DNA of 5,238 nucleotides from Thermoplasmata archaeon. Its GTDB lineage: Archaea; Thermoplasmatota; Thermoplasmata; Thermoplasmatales; Thermoplasmataceae. Below the pieces are notes generated by a model. The model was not told where the DNA came from, did no database searches, and saw only the letters and a program-made list of their open reading frames with translations. Of the stretch, positions 1-4,392 are shown piece by piece. The DNA is taken from NCBI GenBank assembly GCA_021806345.1, contig JAJZXP010000312.1:1-5238 (forward strand), read 5' to 3'. Each line of letters starts with the position of its first letter. Position 1 is the first letter of the stretch. The position numbers were made by a program, and so were the translations under genes.

Positions 1-87
1 AAACCTTCTGTTCTTGTCAGCCTTGGCTGCATGGTAAAGCTTCTCCCTCAGTTCGTGGAGTTTAGGATATCTTTCAATATTCTGCAT
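1..87 (-). CDS. ltrA: Group II intron reverse transcriptase/maturase, N-terminus only
   Basis: An ATG at 87-85 opens a frame that runs off the left edge after 29 codons. Its last visible residues (LYHAAKADKNRRF) resemble the basic N-terminal stretch of group II intron-encoded proteins that precedes the first reverse transcriptase block. AGAGG at 98-94 is a well-spaced ribosome binding site, six bases before the ATG. The frame is open further upstream as far as a TGA, but no better start is seen. The full protein would carry reverse transcriptase, maturase (X) and possibly DNA-binding and endonuclease domains, acting on its own intron RNA for splicing and retrohoming. Only the N-terminus is visible, so the identification rests jointly on the intron RNA signals and this short motif. 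Confidence 0.7.
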   Translation of the reverse strand, partial: MQNIERYPKLHELREKLYHAAKADKNRRF

Positions 88-442
88 ATAATACCTCTTC
101 GGAATTATGCCCCCTTCCCTGAAAGAGAAACAGACCAAATTTCAGGTCCTTTGCTCCTTCATGTTTCCATGACTTCACGGCTACTATTCCCTGATCCGAC
201 TTCCATTCACACATTCCATTCCATTTCGTTTTGCTTATAGGAATGGTTACCCTTTCTGGATGTGGATGGATCTCCCAAGTTACCCACAATATCCTTTCAT
301 GCATGCAACACCGAAGACGCCGAGGGGGTGAAATAATTTGTTTCCGGAAGAATAGGGCATCGGCTATGGGCTGCCTATCCCTTCGTATATGTTCTCCTTC
401 TGGATACTCGTGTTGTATCATCATTTCATTCCTGCATTCGCC

Positions 443-495
443 CAAACCATACGGGCTCTGCCCCCCTTTAACACCTTGCCTAAGGGTGCGAATGG
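443..495 (-). other. Candidate EBS1 and EBS2 exon-binding sites of the group II intron
   Basis: On the minus strand, ATGGTTTG (450-443) can pair over eight positions with CAAGCCAT (686-679), the last eight exon bases, with one T-G wobble. It is presented in the loop of a GCCC/GGGC hairpin, the usual setting of EBS1. CCATTC (495-490) pairs over all six positions with GAATGG (692-687), the exon segment directly upstream, as expected of EBS2-IBS2. The base 5' of EBS1 (T451) can also pair with the first base of exon 2 (A, inferred from the intact copy at 4265), as in a delta-delta' contact. Confidence 0.78.
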
Positions 496-678
496 TAACG
501 ACGCTCTCTTGGTTTCGCTTTTGCTGAAGCCTGCATGAACACTCGCCCCTTTCGGGACTTTTGTCAGTCAGTTTCAATACTGCGAATTGCTCCACAGTTC
601 GTGACTCTAGTTTGCAGTCGTACACGCAATTACTGCACAGGACTTTCACCTGCTGGATATTCTGATTCCTTGGCACAC

Positions 679-862
679 ATGGCTTGCCATTCTTGATGCC
701 GACATTCTCAGGGTGTCTTATCTTGTATTCATTAAATTCCTTTTTCAGCTTGTCCAGATCTTTTTTCAGCCCTTCATTGATCTTTTCCTGCTCTTCTATC
801 TTCCTGGAAAGATCATCAATGACCTTCTGATCATCAGGGCATCTGGCTGGAGTTTTATTCAT
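679..862 (-). pseudogene. IS66-like transposase, exon 1 (interrupted by group II intron)
   Basis: The 61 codons plus one base from the ATG at 862-860 to the intron junction encode the same N-terminus as the copy at 4081 (starts MNKTPARCPDDQKV). Residues about 13-48 are rich in Lys, Glu, Leu and Asp with heptad-like spacing, a probable coiled coil typical of the N-terminus of IS66 TnpC-type transposases. The intron enters after the first base of codon 62, a Tyr codon in the other copy. The reading frame happens to stay open through the intron as far as 74, but that translation is intron RNA and not protein. Whether the gene still works depends on splicing and on the 3' exon outside the window. 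Confidence 0.72.
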
Positions 863-880
863 TATAATATTATAATGAAT
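857..880. repeat. 24-bp perfect palindrome spanning the transposase start (copy 1)
   Basis: The sequence from 857 to 880, ATTCATTATAAT followed by its exact reverse complement, is a perfect AT-rich palindrome that includes the transposase start codon (862-860). The equivalent site in copy 2 (4066-4083) keeps the central 18 bp. It could be an operator, a cruciform or a translation-blocking hairpin; nothing in the sequence decides which. Confidence 0.6.
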
Positions 881-947
881 TCATTATATAAGGATCTTTC
901 GGTCTCTATTACTGATTCCGATGAACTTCAGAACACTGAACTCTTAC
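863..947 (-). repeat. Inverted repeat shared by the two IS66-like copies (copy 1 5' end)
   Basis: These 85 bases, from the GTAA terminus to the transposase start, are repeated in inverted orientation at 3996-4080 with the same length. I count four differences: one substitution and a three-base change inside the palindromic region. Similarity continues into the transposase genes as far as the intron junction. Confidence 0.85.
884..892 (-). promoter_or_regulatory. TATA box of IS66-like transposase, copy 1
   Basis: On the minus strand CTTATATAA (892-884) is centred about 26 bases before the ATG at 862, the spacing expected when an archaeal TATA box drives a leaderless mRNA. It is conserved in copy 2 at 4051-4059. 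Confidence 0.5.
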
Positions 948-954
948 GTAAAAC

Positions 955-970
955 AGAAATCTTATTATAA
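955..970 (+). promoter_or_regulatory. BRE/TATA promoter for the RRE-E1-protease cassette
   Basis: AGAAAT (955-960) fits the archaeal B-recognition element consensus RNWAAW and is followed directly by the TATA-like CTTATTATAA (961-970). The centre of the box is about 27 bases upstream of the ATG at 992, which predicts transcription starting at or next to the start codon. No Shine-Dalgarno motif precedes the ATG, in keeping with a leaderless mRNA. The promoter lies only a few bases outside the IS66 end at 947, so the cassette kept, or acquired, its own promoter at the junction. Confidence 0.6.
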
Positions 971-991
971 TGCACCTTATTTTTCATCTGA

Positions 992-1282
992 ATGAATTTA
1001 GAAATAAATAAGCCAAAGATTCGGGAACATTTTTGGCCAAGACTTGAGAATGATAACACAATAAAATTTGGTTTTCTATATCCGTTAGAACATGAACTCA
1101 AGAATGAGCGATATAAAGAAATATGGGAGGTTCTACAATTACTAGATGGTACAAGAACGGTTTCTCAAGTCGCTGAGCAACTTAAAAACACTATTCCAGA
1201 TTCTGAAGAATTGACTACTAATATTGTTGGGATTATGAAAAGTGTAGGAATTATAGTAGATGAAGAGGTTAAACCTACTTAA
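992..1282 (+). CDS. Small PqqD-like / RiPP recognition element (RRE) protein
   Basis: This 96-residue protein has the pattern of a PqqD-like winged helix: a beta-rich N-terminal half (to about residue 36), a helix at about 40-52 ending in LLDGTRTVSQVAEQL, and a final helix ending in a VGIIVDEE strand. The LLDGTRTV stretch is typical of PqqD and of the leader-binding domain of TOMM/ocin-ThiF cyclodehydratase partners. Such RREs bind the leader of a ribosomal peptide and deliver it to the modifying enzyme. The ATG at 992 lies at leaderless distance from the TATA box. The gene is in the same frame as the E1-like gene starting at 1301, with only TAA and six codons between, so it may be the detached N-terminal domain of a fused RRE-ThiF protein. 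The family call comes from motif reading only; the client peptide is unknown. Confidence 0.68.
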   Translation: MNLEINKPKIREHFWPRLENDNTIKFGFLYPLEHELKNERYKEIWEVLQLLDGTRTVSQVAEQLKNTIPDSEELTTNIVGIMKSVGIIVDEEVKPT

Positions 1283-1300
1283 GAATTTAATGAGGATGAA
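1283..1300 (+). promoter_or_regulatory. In-frame intergenic linker with ribosome binding site for the TTG start
   Basis: The TAA of the RRE gene (1280-1282) is followed in the same frame by six sense codons and then the TTG at 1301. GAGGA (1292-1296) four bases before the TTG is a plausible Shine-Dalgarno element. The ATGs at 1290 and 1296 are in other frames. The next in-frame Met is about residue 120, beyond the nucleotide-binding motif, so TTG 1301 is the only reasonable independent start; stop-codon readthrough is the alternative. Confidence 0.5.
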
Positions 1301-2077
1301 TTGGAGCGCTATAGTAGAAACGCTAGGTATTTTTCATGGGTTGATCTTAAATCAACGGGTTCCGGTTATGACTCTCAACTCAAATTAAAAAACTCCGCTG
1401 TAACGGTCGTAGGTTTAGGTGGTATTGGTGCTTCCATAGCATGGAGTTTAGTCGCCATCGGTGTTGGAGCAGTCCATCTGGTAGATTTTGATATAGTAGA
1501 ACTTTCAAATCTAAGCAGACAGATTCTTTACTCTGAGATTGATCTGAACCGCTCAAAAGCACAGGTTGCATATGAAAAACTGAGGGAATTAAACTCTCAA
1601 GTTAAGGTAACGTATGAGGAGAAAAAGGCATCTTCTGTATCTGATTTCGTGGCTTGGATGGAAAAAAGCGACATTCTGATATTGGCTGCTGACACCCCTT
1701 TTGAGATAAATTATTGGTGCAATGATGCAGCTTTTATAACAAAAACTCCGTGGATTCAAGCAGGATATGATGGTCCTAAAATAATTAGTAGAAGTTTTAT
1801 TCCTTACGAAACAGCGTGTTTCGAGTGTTTACAAAATCGTGAAGAACATCTGGCAATTAAACCTGAGCCACCAAGCACTCAACGTTGGCACTCAGCAATT
1901 GCCCCATTAACATTGCTTTCTGCTCAAATAGCTTCCTTAGAAATCATATATTTCTTAATAGGTCTAAGCAATCATACCATGGGAAGGGCGTTTGTTCAAA
2001 ACGGACTTTCATATGATATTGCTCGTTTTGAAGATCTTCCAAGATTGTCAGACTGCCCTAAATGCAATTCCCGATAA
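1301..2077 (+). CDS. ThiF/MoeB/MccB-type E1-like adenylating enzyme
   Basis: The 258-residue protein is an E1-like ATP-dependent adenylating enzyme. Visible motifs in order are the Rossmann loop GLGGIG (38-43), the acidic DFD (62-64) after a hydrophobic strand, NLSRQ (70-74) with the catalytic Arg, RSKAQ (84-88) with the conserved Lys, and LAADT (128-132) with the Mg-binding Asp131. Two CxxC pairs, C173/C176 and C252/C255, form the usual structural zinc site at the C-terminus. The length fits a stand-alone ThiF/MoeB without a rhodanese domain. ThiF and MoeB adenylate ubiquitin-like sulfur carriers; MccB and TOMM relatives act on peptides. The neighbouring RRE and RRE-protease genes favour a peptide substrate, but this is inference. 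It is translated from TTG, and the N-terminus (ERYSRNARYFSW) resembles the point where fused RRE-ThiF proteins enter the E1 domain. Confidence 0.85.
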   Translation: MERYSRNARYFSWVDLKSTGSGYDSQLKLKNSAVTVVGLGGIGASIAWSLVAIGVGAVHLVDFDIVELSNLSRQILYSEIDLNRSKAQVAYEKLRELNSQVKVTYEEKKASSVSDFVAWMEKSDILILAADTPFEINYWCNDAAFITKTPWIQAGYDGPKIISRSFIPYETACFECLQNREEHLAIKPEPPSTQRWHSAIAPLTLLSAQIASLEIIYFLIGLSNHTMGRAFVQNGLSYDIARFEDLPRLSDCPKCNSR

Positions 2078-2101
2078 GAGAAATAATAAGGATTTAGAGA
2101 A

Positions 2102-2131
2102 GTGATAAAAATCAATCTTAACAATTCGTGA
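2102..2131 (+). CDS. Possible 9-codon mini-ORF overlapping the protease start
   Basis: A GTG at 2102 opens nine sense codons encoding VIKINLNNS (Met in place of Val if initiated) and ends at TGA 2129-2131, giving a GTGA overlap with the GTG start of the protease gene at 2128. AAGGA at 2088-2092 lies nine bases upstream. It could be a translational-coupling leader, a tiny peptide substrate (the MccB precursor peptide is only seven residues), or chance. Nothing beyond position and spacing supports expression. Confidence 0.2.
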   Translation: MIKINLNNS

Positions 2132-3363
2132 AGGTGCTTAAGTGCTTGATAGAGATTAATGATAGTAGTCGCATTCAATTTCATGATCTCATTATGAGGA
2201 AAGAGGGCAAAGCACTCATAGTTGGAAGAATTGAAACTGATAACTTTATAACTCTAGATGAAGTGGGAGGGCAAACAATAAAATTGCTTCTAAGTGGAAT
2301 GACGATTCAAGAGGTTCGGAGAAACATTTATGAGAATAGAAACAAAGTTATTGACTTAGAAGACTTCGTTTCTGGTCTTTTTAATATTGGTTTTGTTCAA
2401 AATACAATAGAAGATCGGTGGCCAGAAAATAGAATACGAGAGGAGATCAATGCTGAAAGAAGTTGGCATACAATGCTGGCGATAGTTGGGATTTTATTTT
2501 GGTTTGTATTAGTGATGAGCGCTACAATAACATATGCTCTTAATCCTAACACGCATATATCATTTTACAATTTCATATGGACAAATAACATTTCTATCAA
2601 TTTAATATTTAATATGTCGATTTTTCTTATGACTGCAATGTTTCATGAGGGTTTTCATTATGGATCCGCTAGATTCTTCGGTGTACCTGCCAAAATCAGG
2701 GTAAGCACTAGATTGTTTATGCTAGTAACCCAAACTGAAATGCCCTCGCTTTGGGCAATAGGACGAAGCAAGAGAGTTTTGGTTCTCCTCTCAGGAATGA
2801 TGTTTAACCTTGCCGCTATGTCTGTTATTTTATTATTGATCGCACATGTATTTTTTTCTTTCCTTGTCTTATCCATGCTTAAAGCTATTGTAATAATTCT
2901 TCTTTTTAGTGTCCTTAGCGAGTTTATTTTTTTCACTAGAACTGATGTGTATTACATAATTGCAAACTTAACTCGGTGTAATAATCTTTACAGCGACTCT
3001 ATAAATTATCTAAAGTACATCTCATCTGAGATCCATAATAAAATTGGGTTAACCCGTCAAATCAAAAAAAAAGAGAACCCGCTGATACTGATTCCTGAGA
3101 GAGAGAGAGGAATTATCAGATATTACACATGGTTCATGCTGGCTGGTTCAGTTATTTTCCTATTGTTCATGGCAATTAGTTTTCTATCAGTTACAGCTGA
3201 AATGATCCAAATAATTTACTATCAAATGCTACAAGGATTCCAAAGCGGATTGATTCTGTCTTTCCTAGAAGGGTTCATCGCTCTTGTTATAATAATATTG
3301 CCCCTCTTTCTCTCTGCTTACCTTACTATTAAACAGAGAACTAAAGAACCCACATTGTCATGA
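2128..3363 (+). CDS. Membrane M50-type zinc metalloprotease with N-terminal RRE-like domain
   Basis: This is a 411-residue membrane protein. Residues about 25-95 resemble the PqqD-like N-terminal domain of peptide zinc metalloproteases, including ALIVGR, ITLDEVG, IKLLLSGMTIQEV and LFNIGFV. Hydrophobic segments lie at about 113-138, 155-173, 216-241, 244-269, 333-357 and 375-400. HEGFH (173-177) is the HExxH zinc site; SGMMFN (222-227) parallels the conserved M50 membrane motif; TRTDVYYII (270-278) supplies the likely third ligand, Asp273, in the DGYY-like position of YydH-type proteins. It probably cleaves or releases a peptide modified by the upstream proteins. An in-frame TAA at 2119-2121 limits the start; GTG 2128 is the best choice and has no clear ribosome binding site of its own, suggesting coupling. 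ATG 2194 would cut into the RRE-like domain. An A9 run (3064-3072) and a (GA)6 run (3097-3108) lie in the loop before the last two membrane segments. Confidence 0.78.
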   Translation: MKVLKCLIEINDSSRIQFHDLIMRKEGKALIVGRIETDNFITLDEVGGQTIKLLLSGMTIQEVRRNIYENRNKVIDLEDFVSGLFNIGFVQNTIEDRWPENRIREEINAERSWHTMLAIVGILFWFVLVMSATITYALNPNTHISFYNFIWTNNISINLIFNMSIFLMTAMFHEGFHYGSARFFGVPAKIRVSTRLFMLVTQTEMPSLWAIGRSKRVLVLLSGMMFNLAAMSVILLLIAHVFFSFLVLSMLKAIVIILLFSVLSEFIFFTRTDVYYIIANLTRCNNLYSDSINYLKYISSEIHNKIGLTRQIKKKENPLILIPERERGIIRYYTWFMLAGSVIFLLFMAISFLSVTAEMIQIIYYQMLQGFQSGLILSFLEGFIALVIIILPLFLSAYLTIKQRTKEPTLS

Positions 3364-3383
3364 CCTGACTAGCGACAGGTTTT
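3363..3383 (+). terminator. Possible hairpin terminator after the protease gene
   Basis: ACCTG (3363-3367) and CAGGT (3376-3380) form a five-pair stem with an eight-base loop, overlapping the protease stop codon and running into TTTT (3380-3383). The stem is short and archaeal termination usually relies on T-runs alone, so this is tentative. Confidence 0.35.
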
Positions 3384-3396
3384 ACCTACTACACTT

Positions 3397-3474
3397 CTAT
3401 GCCGCCTTTTTCTTGTCAAACAACTTCCCGTAGCCGATCTTCCTTAGGGCTTGAGTAATAATAACATATCCAAA
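3397..3474 (-). pseudogene. Small coding remnant, C-terminal tail ending LFDKKKAA
   Basis: Reading the minus strand downstream of the ISAzo13-type stop, the same frame stays open for 25 codons and ends in a protein-like tail, QALRKIGYGKLFDKKKAA, then TAG at 3399-3397. The lysine-rich end looks like the true C-terminus of some gene, perhaps another transposase, into which the ISAzo13-type element inserted. It is too short to identify. The stretch between 3384 and 3396 shows nothing else. Confidence 0.3.
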
Positions 3475-3995
3475 TCAGACCCTCGGAATGTTACCATCAG
3501 CCAGTAATGTATAGTTCCATTTTGGGTGTAATGAATCTGGTTTCAGATGTATCTTCGCCAGATCCTCGCCTGAGAATATTACTCCCGTGGGATATTTGTT
3601 TTTATCCTCACGTACAGCCACTTTAAGGCCGTTTTTCGTTTCAGTGGAACCTATGAGTTTTACGACAGTCTCATAATTGACAAGCGGTTTTCCCTTCCAG
3701 TTCATGCTGATGAAGGAAAGCATGCGATGTTCTATCTTGTTCCACTTGCTTGTGCCAGGAGGATAATGGCATACCGTTATGGGTATGCCGATCTGGTTCA
3801 CAAGTTCCTGCAGATGAACCTTCCATCCCCTGTTGCGTGAGCCATTGGAACCACCCCCATCCGCACATATCAGTAGCCTCTTTGCATCAGGATATCTATG
3901 CCTCCCGATCAATGACCACCACTGCCTGATACTTTCCACAGCGAATTTCGATGTATCGTGATCGATACCTACGTTTACCATGCCCTCATTTTCTG
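3475..3995 (-). pseudogene. ISAzo13-family transposase, C-terminal part only
   Basis: The frame from 3995 down to the TGA at 3477-3475 encodes about 173 residues matching the C-terminal half of ISAzo13-type DDE transposases: NEGMVNVGIDHDTSKFAV, RLLICADGGGSNG (catalytic Asp region), HYPPGTSKWNKIEHR (catalytic Glu), and a final WNYTL. Family members are usually over 400 residues, so the N-terminal half with the first catalytic Asp is missing. The break coincides with the GTAA end of IS66-like copy 2, which inserted just before NEG. The frame continues as an artefact through the IS66 end to an ATG at 4068-4066, adding about 24 foreign residues. It lies convergent with the protease gene. Inactive unless supplied elsewhere. 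Confidence 0.8.
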
Positions 3996-4080
3996 GTAAG
4001 AGTTCAGTGTTCTGAAGTTCATCGGAATCAGTATTAGAGACCGAAAGATCCTTATATAATGAGAACATTATAATATTATA
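3996..4080 (+). repeat. Inverted repeat shared by the two IS66-like copies (copy 2 5' end)
   Basis: Partner of the repeat at 863-947: same length from GTAA terminus to ATG, four differences by my count. The two arms could recombine and invert the 3-kb segment between them. Confidence 0.85.
4051..4059 (+). promoter_or_regulatory. TATA box of IS66-like transposase, copy 2
   Basis: CTTATATAA is centred about 26 bases before the ATG at 4081, consistent with leaderless transcription, and is identical to the copy 1 box. The 18-bp palindrome at 4066-4083 lies between the box and the start codon and covers it. Confidence 0.5.
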
Positions 4081-4392
4081 ATGAATAAAACTCCAGCCAG
4101 GTGCCCTGATGATCAGAAGGTCATTGATGATCTTTCCAGGAAGATTGAAGAACAGGAAAAGATAAATGAGAAACTGAAAAAAGACTTAGATAAGCTGAAG
4201 AAAGAGTTTGACGATTACAAGGTGAGGCATCCGGAAAACATTGGGATCAAGAATGGAAAACCATACTTCATAAGGCCTGATGCAGGAATCAGGACTAACA
4301 GCAATGCAGTGATTGGTACCGCTGCCAGTGTCCCGAAGAAGAAACCAGGAGCCAGGATTGGGCATAGGGGATACCACCGATCCATACCGGAT
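4081..4392 (+). pseudogene. IS66-like transposase N-terminus, truncated by an IS3-family insertion
   Basis: These 104 residues contain a probable coiled coil (about 13-48), the stretch GIKNGKPYF where copy 1 carries its intron, and a basic KKKPGARIGHRGYHRSIPD segment. The last resembles the linker just before the zinc finger of IS66 TnpC proteins (usual form GGQPGHKGH). IS66 transposases are usually around 450-530 residues, so the zinc finger and the whole catalytic domain are lost. The apparent stop TGA at 4393-4395 is the first three bases of the IS3-family terminus and not an original stop. The element is therefore dead, but it preserves the uninterrupted intron target site (4251-4264). 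Confidence 0.72.

Larger units (their letters stand above)
1..678 (-). mobile_element. Group II intron, 5' part (domain I to start of maturase ORF)
   Basis: Homology between the two IS66-like transposase copies stops after position 679 on the minus strand, exactly where a GTGTGCC sequence matching the group II 5' consensus GUGYG begins. Further in lies the hairpin CAGGTGAAAGTCCTG (652-638), a GUGAAAGUC arrangement common in bacterial-type group II introns. Candidate EBS1 and EBS2 pair with the exon just upstream of the junction (see separate entry). A maturase reading frame begins at 87, as expected for an ORF in domain IV. The rest of the ORF and domains V and VI are outside the window. The intron sits in the sense orientation of the transposase, so splicing could restore the message. 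Confidence 0.85.
1..947 (-). mobile_element. IS66-like insertion sequence, copy 1 (partial, interrupted by a group II intron)
   Basis: The inner end is placed at 947 because the minus strand there begins GTAAGAG and the next 85 bases up to the transposase start match the plus-strand sequence at 3996-4080, with four mismatches by my count; similarity stops abruptly beyond 947 and 3996. Termini beginning GTAA are characteristic of the IS66 family, which usually duplicates 8 bp of target. The 8 bp outside this end are GTAAAACA (948-955); the other end lies outside the window, so no duplication can be checked. The transposase exon at 679-862 belongs to this element, and everything from 678 leftward is a group II intron inserted in it. 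Confidence 0.72.
3996..4392 (+). mobile_element. IS66-like insertion sequence, copy 2 (5' end only)
   Basis: The element starts with GTAAGAG at 3996, immediately inside an ISAzo13-type transposase gene, and continues through the promoter, palindrome and first 104 codons of the transposase. It is cut at about 4392 by the end of an IS3-family element. The 8 bp outside the end are ATTTTCTG (3988-3995). Its orientation is opposite to copy 1, with both 5' ends facing the RRE-E1-protease cassette. Confidence 0.72.

Noticed and set aside
31..527. Plus-strand open frames of 69 and 98 codons
   Set aside because: They are antisense to the intron RNA and have no protein-like motifs, promoter or ribosome binding site.
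74..678. Long open minus-strand frame continuing the IS66-like N-terminus for about 200 more residues
   Set aside because: Beyond 679 the sequence is group II intron RNA (GTGTG start, EBS1/EBS2, GUGAAAGUC hairpin); the translation has no IS66 features and differs completely from copy 2.
948..955. GTAAAACA and ATTTTCTG (3988-3995) as an 8-bp target duplication around the cassette
   Set aside because: The two sequences do not match in either orientation; they flank inner ends of two separate elements.
713..970. Plus-strand 85-codon frame ending near the cassette promoter
   Set aside because: It is antisense to the IS66-like transposase exon and its terminal repeat; the similarity to the start of the ISAzo13 chimeric frame comes only from the shared IS66 end.
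1380..1571. Minus-strand 63-codon frame within the E1-like gene
   Set aside because: Shadow of the strongly supported ThiF-like coding frame.
2658..2936. Minus-strand 92-codon frame within the protease gene
   Set aside because: Shadow of the M50-type coding frame, which carries HExxH and membrane segments on the plus strand.
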